This document shows positions 37,101 through 48,599 of a DNA stretch of 64,000 nucleotides, in pieces (within the stretch, counting starts at the first letter, position 1; each line of letters begins with the position of its first letter). A program made the position numbers and the translations under genes. The stretch is from Daphnia pulex (Eukaryota; Arthropoda; Branchiopoda; Diplostraca; Daphniidae): NCBI RefSeq assembly GCF_021134715.1, contig NC_060025.1, positions 5,208,001 through 5,272,000 of the forward strand. The letters run 5' to 3'. Under the pieces are notes generated by a model, which searched no databases, was not told where the DNA came from, and was given only the letters and a program-made list of their open reading frames with translations.

Positions 37101-38739
37101 CTCGATTGAGATGGCAGTATAGCTGCAACCTAAAAAGCGACACCGGAACTGAACGCCATTCCCACCGATAATGACGCTGGAAGCATGCCTCACCCAACAA
37201 GCACTTGTCAATGTTTTCTGGAGGAAATGCGACCGCCAGTAACCCAAATCATCTCAGCGGCGTGTGATCTATCCAAACCCGCTCTTTTCTTTTGTAAGCT
37301 AAGCGGATACTATGCACGAGACGTTTGGCTGCATTAACCATGAGAAGTTGAATTCGATCAAAACAAATTAACCATCAGCACAACATGCACTTGGGCTTGC
37401 ACAATGTGGTAAACGTAGAAGCTCAGGATGCTAAAAACACCCAGAGGATATCCGTTTTCCGGGGAAATACAAATGAAATCCTTGAGCCTCAAGCGGTACC
37501 TAAATAACTTCTCGGTGTTCCTCACCTCTCCTCTCCCTTTTAGCAATACACAAAGTAAACAAATGAAGCTTCATTGTCACATGATACACACCTGAATGGA
37601 GCACCAGCGAGACGTTGATTCTTTACTTGAACGTCAATGGTGTACTCGCCAACTGAAGTGGAGCTGAAGGATACATTCACGCCACCAGGCGCCTTTTGAA
37701 TCTGAACAGGAATGTTGCGCTGATTCGGACCTGTCATTTAATAATAATAAATCAATGTAGCTAGTTTGCCTTTGATAAATTCACGAACGGTTTTCATTGC
37801 TATGACAAAAGTATTTCATGCAATCACTCAAATTCTTTTCAGTTGCCCATGTCCTGTAAGGTACCCATCAAATATATTTGGTGTGTTTATACATTAAGTA
37901 TTAAACAACTGGTGCCAAGTCTGCCAAGACCCAAGCTATACGCTTTTCAATCTATCCATCGGATCCATGGCCGCTAAACTCGATATGAACTGGTGCGTAA
38001 CAGCAGAATTAACCGGTAAAATTGATACGGTACTTTCTACATCAAAGAAGAAGCTTTCCGCCAATTGTTTTCTGTAGGTTCTGTGGGTTCTCAGCTCGAT
38101 TTATTTGTCTAAGAATGTAGAATAACTGATAAGCAGGGAGAATGGGATTCAACTGAAAATTCACCGAGTCCTTTTTTTTCAGAATCTCCTTTCCACTACA
38201 TTAAATACAGTATTTATCTTTTGAGTTGTCGTCATTTACACCACACAATTCTTTCTGCTGTCAAATGTCCTATTTTTTTCCCAGGAGTTGAGCTAAATAA
38301 CAAAACACGTAGGAGGAAAATATAACGTTAGATAAACGCTATATACCTACGTGACTAATCGAATCAAACTCAAAGCAATGGGGCAAAATTATTAAAATTC
38401 GAGATAGGGAAACGCCTCTTTGTGCGCTAACTATAGGCTGCACTGATCTGAATTGCGGTGGAAGTGGAAGTGCCGGAAAAGTAAAACGGCTGAACTATTT
38501 TCTGTTGATACAATAAAAATATGTGACGCTGCTCTGACCTGTGATTTTGACGTTGACATCATTGGCTTCCATGTCGCGTGACTGGATGGTGAACGTAGTG
38601 ACGCGTCCAACTGGCGCCAAGTTCAAACCTTCGCCGGTTACCGTCACGTTGGCTACATCGAACTGGCGAATGGAAGTTAAACGTGAATGGACGGCGTCTG
38701 ATTCATCGTGCACCGAGTCGACAAACAGGTTACGGGCAA
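25165..38739 (-). other. jbug: Filamin exons 15-47: repeats 4-24 and tail
   Basis: Exons: 38539-38739, 37592-37730, 36983-37062, 36747-36886, 36406-36433, 33814-34215, 33608-33747, 33393-33420, 33186-33332, 32856-33074, 32576-32749, 32362-32511, 31291-31515, 31021-31188, 30725-30952, 30513-30650, 30279-30452, 29986-30216, 29806-29921, 29539-29737, 29286-29471, 28988-29209, 28741-28914, 28291-28674, 27904-28220, 27553-27832, 27110-27463, 26906-27044, 26689-26831, 26379-26513, 25867-26049, 25550-25731, 25165-25296. Exons tend to break just before the GSPF strand and before the VDASQAG strand, so each repeat is built from two or three exons. The exon 40 donor is GTTGCT, weak but frame-supported. 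The last exon is a 43-residue Gly/Tyr/Ser-rich tail. Confidence 0.85.
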
Positions 38740-41700
38740 CTGTCAAATTCAATCAGTCAATGAGTCAGAGTCAACTCTCAAGTGGGTAATTTCAGGAAAA
38801 GATTAGACGATTGCAGCAGTGGATTAATTACAAAACGGGTTTGACTTACGAGATGAGCTGTTGAGTTTATCATCGGGACTGAAGCCGATTCCTGTTTTGG
38901 CCATTGCATCCCACGAGTCTCGACGATACGGCGTGGCACCCAACGCCATAGACGAAACTATTACACGTTGTCATTATTGAATTGTGTTTTCATTTGTATT
39001 TTAAAAGGAAGAAACGTGGTTATTCTACGTACCTTTGACGTTTGAAGCGCTGTCTATCCGGTTGCTTTCGCTTTTGTTTGTCAGGACGTGATTGATGGGA
39101 GAGCTGATTTCGTTGGAATTATATTCGTGTTTGTTGACGCTTGACAAGTGATTGGACGATCTTGACTCGAATGTCTCGTTGACGTAGCGCCTCGATTCGT
39201 TGGTCGTGAATTCACGCGACATTTTGGAGGTTGACCTTCCGTTGACTTCCTCTGCGTTGCTGGACTGGAAGAGGGAGCTCAACGGTTGTGTCGGGTGCGT
39301 GACAGCGTCGGCTCCTGTTCCGGCCGAATTTCGTCTCAACGACAAGACCTTCTCGGGCGACAGGAGCTTGTTTTCCCGCTCCACTGAACTCAGCCGCTTG
39401 TCCCGGCCCAAACTGGCGTAGAGTTTCTCTTGGTTCAACTCCGTTAGATGGCGACGGTCGCTGGTTAGAGTGCTGTAACCCTTGTCTACCAATGAGGAGA
39501 CATTGGTATTCACCGATCGGTTGGTGACATCTATTGGAAATAATCTTATTAGGTATGTCAAGTTCAGTTTCATTTTTAAAAATTGGCTGCTGATGCAATT
39601 TCATGTCAGAAAAAGAATTTTCAAGGAAACTATTGTCACACATTGATTTGAATTTCAACGTACACACCATGCCAACCTTTTGCTTCCTGGAGCTCAGGGT
39701 TTAATTCAAGATTTCAAATAAAAAAGACATTAATAAGATGTGTTAGAGTTAAAATAGGTCAGGACTGTTATTAAGTACCTGAGCCGAATGAAACACCATG
39801 TCCGTGACTGTTTTGATGTTGATTGAATATCGAGTTAGCTTTGCTGCGTTGATGGTTAGCACTGATTTGCCTCAGAATCTCTGCAGTTAGTTTAGCACCA
39901 AGATTCAAAATCGTTGAAGTTTGTCAGGTTAGAGAAAAATAAAAGATATGGCCTATGGCTCGGTCGAAGAATGTAAATTTCTGTACTCACTTTCGGCCGA
40001 AATGTCAGTCGTTGTATCCTTCGTTTTGTTGAAACTGGCCGTGTTGCTGGCTCCGTACTTTGAATCTCTGGTGTGATTATGTTTATCAGCACTGCTACTG
40101 CTCCCGCTGCCCACACGTAAACTGAACGGCGAGCCTGTCATCGCCCATACAATATATAACAGTTGAATGAATTTCATTTGGATTGCATTGCAGCGCATAT
40201 ATTGGTTGGTCACAAGTTCACAAGCCTTAGGCATTGGACCGTGCGGCTTTTCTTTTTGTGTCTTCGCCGAAGGGAAACCGACGAATCAAGAAATTCCCAT
40301 CGCCATCTATCAAAATGTTTTGCCTTGTGTTATGACATCTCAAAGCGCTCGGCCAAGTTTGTGAGTGCCGGCGGTTTCGCACGTGAATAAATTTGAAAAG
40401 CTAAAAGAGAGAGAGAGGCGGATGATTTGCATGAGCGTATTATTATACCTTTCACTTCAATGCCGTTGTAGTAGACGTAGACGCGATGCTTTCCGCGCTC
40501 TTGTGGCGTGAACGTGATCATGTAGATGCCCTTCTCCACCTCGCGGACAGTGTGTGGCAAGGAGCGGCCACGATGGACCAAGTCGAACTTGGCCTCGCCC
40601 CATCCGGCTTCCGACGCATCGCACGTGAACGTGAATTTCTCTCCGGGGATGGCTCCCGTAATGTCCAGCAACTGATCAAAATCAATCAAATTCAATTCAT
40701 TAGCGTCTTTAGATCATTCAAAATTGTCAAGACCACTACATGGCTTGCTTTTCCGGGTTTTCCCTTAATTTTTGATTTTCACCAGGCTTCACTTTCGAGC
40801 TGGCGCCACATGTTTGTTGGCTATACGGAGAGTCTCGATAGTGGTAGGGTGTGCTAGCGTGGGAAAAGTGCAACTTTTTAACATTTCGTGTAGTCTGGCA
40901 GGTGTGTGGTCAGTGAGAGTCGTTTTGGGGGAAGACTTGTTCACACCCAAAATAATCTCGACCGTTGGAGAAAAAAAAGAGGAAAGTGTTGATCGATCCT
41001 CCACCGGTATTCACGCCGGTTATAAATATAATACACACCAGTGGCGTGATAAAACGTGCCCGTGTGTACTTTCAAGTTAGGCTAGCTTCGGCAACCGAGT
41101 CATTTTAGGGATAACAGCTTTTGTCTGGCTCTTTAAGCCGTATTGCTGTAGCAATAGAAACAATCAACAATGACAATTCTAGCGTGTTGACATAAAATAA
41201 TGCGAGCCCTTAATGTTTGTATTTTTCCCTAAGATTTTCTGATTTTCTTTGGAAAATGCGAAGGCTTTAATCGGATTTATTGGGGCCTCCCAAACATTTA
41301 TTGATATCGCTTTGGGATTCCAACGTCGGGTATTACTCATTGGTGGTTGAGGTAAATATTCCTTCTACATTTAGGATTTGCACTTTTCGACAATTTTTTT
41401 GTAATTTTTTTACCGATTAGCCGTATGAAATTCTACATGGTAGACTAATTATTCGACGAAAGATTAATTTCATCCTTAGAGATTTAAATAGGAAGGTTGA
41501 AAGTTTGGTATCCGGATATCGCCCTTCTGCGGGGTTTTCACTTTTTTTCGTTTAATTTTGTAATTGATCGATTCAGTATGTGATATTTTGTTTGGTGGTT
41601 TTCGCCATGAAATTGAATTCGTTTGTTTTTTATTGCATTGTATAGCCTACTCGACAAATGCGGGTAAAATTCGCGGAGTGTAGAAATGCGTATTTGACGG

Positions 41701-44700
41701 TGTTAAAGTGCGAGCTTGAAGTGCGCAGTGCGGGGACCCCGTACTTTATAGATTGAGTAAGAAATAATGAATTCGTTTACCTTAACGGCATGCGGATCGA
41801 AGACGAAACATGTGAATGGGCTGCCTTGGATGTGCTCTCCCTCGTAGGTGACGGAAATCTTCCATTCGCCAGCTTCATCCGGCTGGAAAGTGGCCGTGTA
41901 GACCCCGTTGTCATTGGAGACAGGACAGTTGAGTATGCGGTCGGTTGGCGATTTGGCCTCCACTTCAAGAGACCCTCCGCCGGCGCCATTTGAATTAATC
42001 TAATTTCCAGAAAACAGGTGTTGAAGCGATTCATCTCTAATCAAGCTGTAGTACCATATTGGCCAAACGTACCAACACTTCGACGATTGAGCCGAGCGCA
42101 CACGGATCGATTCCCGAGAACATGATCTGCGATAAATCCGGTAGGGCACGGATGCGAACCGGGCAGCCGGTGACTACTTCTCCCTCACAGTAGACGGTCA
42201 ACTAAAAAAAGAGGAAAGAAGACAACAAAAAAACACACGTCCAAATGAATAAACGAACAGCCTTTCAGTGAAGCTGCTGGTAATCAACTGGCATTTGACT
42301 AAAAACTCTCATCGTCGTTTCGAACGAATCGTAGGACGCCATCCGAGACGATCGACGAAGAGGTGGGTGCTGCTGTGGCTGCAGCGGACAACAGCTCGCT
42401 CGCTAGTATATCTACCACTCGTGAGAGAGTCATACGAACCTCATGCATCCCGACTTCTGTGGGAATAAACGAGCCACTTCCACCCGTGGGAGTCAAGTTA
42501 AGGCGACACTCAACTTCGCCGCTGGGCCCCCGCACCTCGGCTGTTATCTCCTTGATGTCAACGTCTGGAACCAGATATTCGATTTTGAAATTCGCCTAAA
42601 AAAAGTAATGGCCAGATTAATAAACATCCTGCCAACGTCAGAATCAATCGTTCAGCTTAACGTTACTAATAAAAATTGTATTGCAAATAGCTAGTGAAAA
42701 CTAACAGACGGGAGAAAATGCAGAAAACAGCATTTACAACAGAAGAGTGAAGAAGTGGGATAATATAAATATAATATGCGATTTGCGATAATATGAAAAA
42801 TCCCCGATTATTTGGATGGACTCAACCGGCCTTTTAAAAAAAGAGTTTGAAACTGAGCGTTAATAAGTGCGGGGCAACAGTTACCTCTCCCTTTGCTGCG
42901 AATGGTCACTATTGCGTTCACGGCTGCGTGAAATAGCCAAGTACTTTCTACATGAGAATTTTCAGTCGATTTGTTTTTCTTTCTTGAGGTTTCCTTTCCT
43001 TTCCTTTCTCTCTACTTTACCTCTACTTCTCCTCCTACCATTTACTATGTTGCATCAGGCTCTTGTTGGCTACTCTCCTCACCTGGGCTTCCGCTTCCCA
43101 CCTGGCACGGAAGGCTTTGGCCGTTTCATTAATGCTACACTATTGGAACAAAGATTTCCGCACCAGTAAAAACCAAAACAGAAATAAACAAGAAATCCCC
43201 GTTGTCTTGATTTCGGCATGGAGAAAAGCCGCACATGACGGCAATCGTGTCATGCATCAGACGAACAATTTATTTTACAAATGATGCGGAGCTACCACAT
43301 TTGCAAGCGGAATAATCCCACAACTCCTACAATGTACACAATTATCAGCTTCGCTTTCCTTCCACCAGATTTTGTCAATAATGACATATTTCAGACATAT
43401 TGGCGCTGAATAATAAATGCCAACGAAAAAAAATGCAGCATAATAGTGCCGATGATTCAAAACATTCTTGTTTTGGGACTCTTGTGGAATTAAAGGCACT
43501 TCCACAAGAACGACACTGAGACGAGGATGTATCTTCATCCATCATTCTTCGCGATTTCACTAGGATATTTTGCTCGACACATTTGACTCAACCACAAAAA
43601 CTCTCATAGCCCCCCTCCCCTACTACTTTCAGGGAAATTTCCTTTTAAAAGGAGTTAACATGAAGTGGTTGGCTGGTTGCTGAGTATAGTAGTGTTTCTT
43701 TTTCTTACCGGATTATGGACGCGAACAGTTTTGCCATCGGGAATGATTTTCAAGCGGTCGCATGGCTTTGGACGGGCTTTCACCCACTGGAAATAGGCAG
43801 CGTAGGCCATGACACCTAAATGTTCCACGTTGGGATCGGCCATATCGACAGCTTTGAGCACCGGCTCCACGTTCAGACGTTCACCTCCGTGGATTCCTGG
43901 TCCACGCACGGCAGAAAATATTAGTTTTTGTATCATTTGCCAATGAAACATTTCGATCTTACTAACCCAATTCAAGATTGCTCTCCCAGTTTTCAGGATC
44001 GCGCGAGAGATTATTAAATCCTGGAACAGGTCCTCCGAGCGAGTGGACCAACGAACAAACGGCGACGCCGTCATTCCAATTTGACTGCGATGAAATAGCA
44101 ATACAATGAATTCACTAAATAGGAGTATCGTACTATATAGCCTAGTATGATGTTACCGTGAAATTATTAATTTTCATCTGAGGTATTTGACTGTTAACCC
44201 AGCGCAGCGTGGCGAAAAATCCAGGACTGTTCTCCTTCATGAAATAGGAGAGATAAGTCATTCCAGACAAGTCATCCAAATACGGCGAAGCCAAATATTC
44301 TGGCTCCAAAACCATCGGAATGTCAAAGACTTTTTGGGCCAATTCCATGGCACGTCGACAATTCTCCACACTAAACAATCAAACAGCAATTCGTTGAAAA
44401 AACGCTGGAATTAAAATTAAACATTTTTGATCATGTATCATCACCTATTCCTTGGGTCGAGCTCACGCCAATTGGGGAAAAGACCAGGTTTACAATAATC
44501 CAACAGGGCAGCTAATCGTATTCCGCTGTTCCAGTCGGTGGTGAAATTGTGGACACCCGTCTCTGGTAAAACGGCCTACAGCAAAACAGATTTAAATTCC
44601 TTAAACGGTTTGATCTTACTATACGAGACCAGCATTAACGGAACAAAAAAAAGGAGAAATCAAAGGAAAAAAACATATCTAAAACAAAAACTAACCTTGA

Positions 44701-47647
44701 GCCATGCTAACATCAACTTTTTGGGCGGGAATTTGGAACGCCCGATTTGGTAATGGACAATTAGTGACCAGATGAGGCCTAATATTAGTTTCAAATTCCC
44801 GTTGACAATGTCGACGTTACCTGTTAATGGTAGAGAAAAAACAAAGAGTTAAACAAAACTGGCTTTTTGGCCGAACGTTAAAATCACGAATCGTAGATGG
44901 ATACGCCTCAAGAATATCAATTTCACCATTGACTTATTTGGTGCAGGTGGAGGACATTCTTTTGGTCAATTGACTATTGGGACTCTGTGACTAGCAACAG
45001 CTGTCAATAATACAGTTTGCTGGGCGGAAACGTGAATTCACGAAAAGAACACGCCATTAACAACGTAAAGGGGACGCCTAGAGTCCTCGAGAAGCCTTTT
45101 TGGTGCTACGCATATAGTGGCCCTCCCAAAAGAAAAAGCTCATTTTACTGCATTTTACGCTTCTTGTCTGGATAGTCTGGCCTTAAATCAAATCAAATGT
45201 GAATTTGGCCTTATCTAGTGTATATATTTGCATCCCTAGAAAGGCGAGAAGTAGGGCCCATTTTGGGGCGCACTGGGAGGAGTACGCCCGCCGTTGGTTC
45301 CGCTGACTGATGTCATTCCCAATCAAAGGAGTTGGGCCAGCTCCGTGATCATAACGAATTCCAATCATGCCTAAAGACGGAAAGTATTATTTGGCCAACG
45401 GCGATTCACGGCGGCCTTGAAATCGCTTGCCTTTTTAGCTTATTGCCAGGTATAGGTGATACTTTTGTGTTTAGCAGATGCCTCGTTCTACCTCCGCGAG
45501 GTAGCATAACATTTGGCCGATCAATCATTCAAATTCAACATCAAATGATGACGAGAGTTTCATTGCATATTTTTACTGTGACAATCTGGGATGCCTATCG
45601 AATGAATGGGACAATTGCATATGGTAACCATAGGCAATGAGTTAACTGCTAAGTGACAAAGTGTAAGTGGGGTTGGCGACCATTGGGCTCGTTGAAGTTA
45701 CTCGTTGGCCTCAGCACTTTGGCGGACCCTTTTGGGAATGGCTAAAGGACAAACGATCAGGAGAGAAAGCTGCAAACTCGAAAGCTGTTGAATTGTTTTC
45801 TGGAAAGGTCGTTCTACATGCTATCATGTTGCTCTTTCTTAATCCTTAAACGGCGTTCCACTTTCACCCTCACTACCATATTATAGGCAGACTCCCGAAA
45901 GAACAGAGAACTCTTATGGCGAAAAACTTCTCTTTCCTTGTATAATCGGCCGGCTCTTTTCTCTATTATGCGGTTTCTCGAATAAAGCCCAGAAAACTTG
46001 TCCCGCACCTGATCCCGGTGAATGCAGTTTACACCACGCTTTTTTTTTCCCATGCAAAAGCAAAATAATTCAAAGAAAAAGGGCTGATTCGCAGATTCAG
46101 TCTTTGACGGCTAATAAATATACAAGAACAAGACAAACGTCTCGTGATGATCATTGGTCGTTATTCGAGCCTAATGGTGTGATATTCCTCTAGTTGTTAT
46201 AGTGAAACATAAAAAACGTGTTTATTCTTCACAGCATTCTAAACGGTTGGCACGCGCAGGCACACATGCGGTACAAGCTATCTACTACTGTAAGGTAGTG
46301 CAGCATGCAATAATGACTTCATTGAACTACAATTTAGGAGGCAGCAGCTTTTGGCAAACCTGAAAAGATCTGGGCAACTAAATGGTTGGTGATTAGTGTG
46401 TTTTCAAGTTCAAATATTTCCTCCAAAGGGGAGTAGGGGAGTGCAAGAGGGAGTGAGCCAAGTAAGTCAATCAATCAATTACAAGAGCTTCTAAAGTCTC
46501 AAAGTCTTGGCCGCCCGACTTGAGTCAATTGACTGAAACTGGCAGCAGCGCAGTCAACAGCAGCACGCCCCTTGTGTGTAGTAGAACCAAAAAAGGCTCG
46601 GGCACACCACCATCAACGTGAACTTTCGCTTGGTATCACCTGAGAGAGCCCAGCAGCAGCGGACGAAAAAAGCTGGAAAAAAAGGGAAAAGGGAGAACGA
46701 GAATGTGTGTGAGCGCTGCTGCTGGCTGCTGCATAGACGTGAAAGTGAAGGTATATACGTGTAAAGAAAAAGAGGAGAAGGAAGAAGCAGAGATGAAACA
46801 AAGGAGAGAAAGGGAGTGTCGGAAATGGAAGAATCTACACAAACTATAACAACTCGACAAACAGAGAAGGATAGCTCATGTTGAGCAGCTCCAACCGAAT
46901 ATCGCTATTGTTTCTCAACTATTTTTTGCAGCACGTCCCTTCTCAAACAGTTGATTACGTCACTGTGCCTCGTGCAAGACGACGGTTAGAATGCGAGAGC
47001 ATCAAGACAAGCCTTACCATATACGGTAAGAGAGTGAAAGTGGATTTTTGGGAAATTTTTTTTTTCTTTTGCTATCCACAGCGGATGGTGCGTCGTGCCA
47101 CATCCACTGACTATTTTTTCTTTCTTTCTTTCTTTCTTTTTCTTTCTCAGACACAATCTCACGAATTTAGGTCGTGTGGATGTTCCGTGGGCGGGGCCTA
47201 CAGTCCATTTTCTTGTCTAAAAGCCTAGCTACTCCACGTTTTTTTTTTAAACAATTGCCCCATCATTCTGGCCGAATATTGGAAATATGAGTGTATACCA
47301 ATGTTGACAAGTTTGATGCCGTCAGCGGTGATAGCGTTGAGGGCGGTGGTTGCGTTTTCCAGCATCTGGTGCTGATTGACGGGCCGGAGAACGTTGCGCA
47401 GTTTTCGCTTTTGGAGGACCTCGATAAGGGCCACTAGGCGGACGCCATCGCAGAGGTCGGTGCTTAGATCGCGCACCTGGAAGCCCGTCTCCTTGAGCAT
47501 GTCGTTTACCCAGTTGCGGAACGTGTGGGTCTGAATCTCCACCCAAATCTCTTCGTTGCCTTTGATGGGCATACTGGTGGCAGCGTGCCCTTGCGGGCTT
47601 CGAGCCACTAGGCCACTGTGCGAAATGTAAGCGCTTTCGTCTTCCAT
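25165..47647 (-). CDS. jbug: Jitterbug-class filamin, three CH domains, 24 filamin repeats
   Basis: My splice model has 47 coding exons that keep phase throughout and give about 2953 residues, from ATG at 47647 to TAA at 25165. Order: three calponin-homology domains (about residues 30-370), filamin repeats 1-3, a disordered Ser/Asn-rich insert of about 285 residues, filamin repeats 4-24, and a short Gly/Tyr/Ser tail. Canonical filamins have two CH domains; three CH domains with filamin repeats is the Drosophila jitterbug arrangement, so I assign it there rather than to cheerio. The known role is cytoplasmic actin binding and crosslinking, with the repeats as scaffold (VDASQAG and GSPF motifs recur). 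Exon coordinates are given in the following four entries. The 5' UTR and any alternative starts are not resolved. Confidence 0.93.
34216..36405 (-). other. Large filamin intron (2.2 kb)
   Basis: Lies between a 28-bp micro-exon (36406-36433) and the 402-bp exon (33814-34215). It holds an (AC)n microsatellite at about 34751-34773 and short open frames only. It could hold an alternative promoter for a short isoform, but I found no convincing first exon. Confidence 0.5.
38850..40134 (-). other. jbug: Filamin exons 11-14: disordered insert between repeats 3 and 4
   Basis: Exons: 39991-40134, 39779-39880, 39033-39530, 38850-38957. After the GSPF end of repeat 3 the protein becomes Ser/Asn/Arg/Glu-rich with no fold that I can see, for about 285 residues, including NSAGTG and many Ser-Ser pairs. 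All four exons start and end in phase 1, so any of them can be skipped without breaking the frame. They are good candidates for alternative splicing. Confidence 0.8.
40449..42595 (-). other. jbug: Filamin exons 7-10: repeats 1-3
   Basis: Exons: 42440-42595, 42073-42201, 41781-41999, 40449-40671. Repeats 1-3 are Ig-like filamin folds, with the end-strand motif read as GCPV, GSPF and (completed in the next exon) GSPF. The donor of exon 7 is the unusual GTTCGT; the surrounding frame and the conserved ending of repeat 1 support it. The intron 40672-41780 (1.1 kb) and the intron 42596-43708 (1.1 kb) hold no supported gene. Confidence 0.85.
43709..47647 (-). other. jbug: Filamin exons 1-6: three calponin-homology domains
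   Basis: Exons: 47299-47647, 44696-44820, 44445-44575, 44157-44370, 43967-44084, 43709-43896. CH1 spans exon 1 and most of exon 2 (FRNWVNDML, then LCDGVRLVALIEVL, ending LGLIWSLIVHYQI). CH2 runs from MLAWLKAVLP through the end of the YLASPYLDDLSGMTYLSYF segment. CH3 runs from ATLRWVNSQIP through SNWNDGVAVCSLV to YAAYFQWVKARP. The first 30 residues are a variable leader (MEDESAYISHSG). The 2.5-kb intron 1 (44821-47298) is the longest in the gene and a likely place for alternative starts. I see no other gene in it. Confidence 0.9.
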
Positions 47648-48160
47648 CTCCGACTCTTCGTTTCTTTCTCTCCAACGGGCACCACAGATAAACGGCGTTG
47701 ATCAAATCAAATGTTTACTTCGTCAACAATCCATTTCTTCACTGACTTACACTCCTGCAAAGTTATCGTGCAGATGGCCGGCCTCACTCTCGACACACAA
47801 ACCAACCAACCAAACAACTATAAACAAGAGATACACTTGACGTTGATTTGGCCAACTAATTTCGATGACACATCAAAAGGTTCCGTCTCTGTCCGATGTA
47901 TCAACTCACTAGACACTGGCGTTCGTTCAGCAATGGCAACTGAGCTATCGACTCGTTCACTGCTTGGCCGTCACTCGACACAGGGACGGCCGAACCGCCG
48001 AATACAAGGAAGGCGGTAGGCCACGCAACCACGCAGGTTGAAATCGAAAGCGGTTTCTCTTTCGCCCTCTCCCAACTGCCTCACGCGCCACAACCAACCA
48101 AGCAGCGGCGTTTAGTTCCCAGCTAGTCGCTCCAGGGCTAGATTCACGTGTGTGCACTGT

Positions 48161-48164
48161 GTGC

Positions 48165-48194
<30 letters not shown>
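48161..48194 (+). repeat. (TG)n microsatellite
   Basis: An uninterrupted run of about 15 TG units about 500 bp upstream of the filamin start codon. Confidence 0.95.
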
Positions 48195-48196
<2 letters not shown>

Positions 48197-48435
48197 AACG
48201 TTGAATTCGTGATACGGTCAGAAGCAAAGCCCCCCCAGCGCAGCTCAAGAGAAAATGAGAGACTCGCCTTCTGCTTCGGTTTACAACTTGCGGGAGGACG
48301 CACGACAGAGTCTGGTGAACACAGATTGCTTTTGACTAACTCTATTTCTCGATGAAAAAATATCGTGTTTCTTTTAATTATAAGCATTAGTTTTGCAAAT
48401 GCCAGCCGATGTTTGTGTTTGGGGAGCCGCATACC

Positions 48436-48555
48436 AGGGTGAACGTACACAGATGATGGTTTGTCATCGCTCTTTTCGTCGTTTCTCATTGGTAGAAAGT
48501 TGACATTTTTGCTACGGACCGATTCTTTCCCGTGACGCGCGCTGTAATTAACCAT
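48436..48555 (-). CDS. Possible alternative first exon of filamin
   Basis: ATG at 48555 opens 40 codons (MVNYSARHGKESVRSK...), ending at a GTATGC donor-like site at about 48435. It is in a phase that could join the leader region just upstream of the filamin ATG at 47647. The only acceptors there are pyrimidine-poor, so this is weak. It may be chance. Confidence 0.2.
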
Positions 48556-48599
48556 CTGTAAAGAATTTCAGAACCGCGATGTTACGATCAAACCCAATG

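Noticed and set aside
43072..43131. Candidate filamin exon on the minus strand (INETAKAFRARWEAEAQ between an AG and a GTGAGG)
   Set aside because: The phase does not fit the exon ending at 43709, and it is not part of any filamin or CH fold. Exons 6 and 7 join in phase without it.
46613..46860. Hydrophobic Ser/Phe-rich frames on the minus strand in filamin intron 1
   Set aside because: They are translation of purine-rich simple sequence, with no splice sites in phase with exons 1 and 2.
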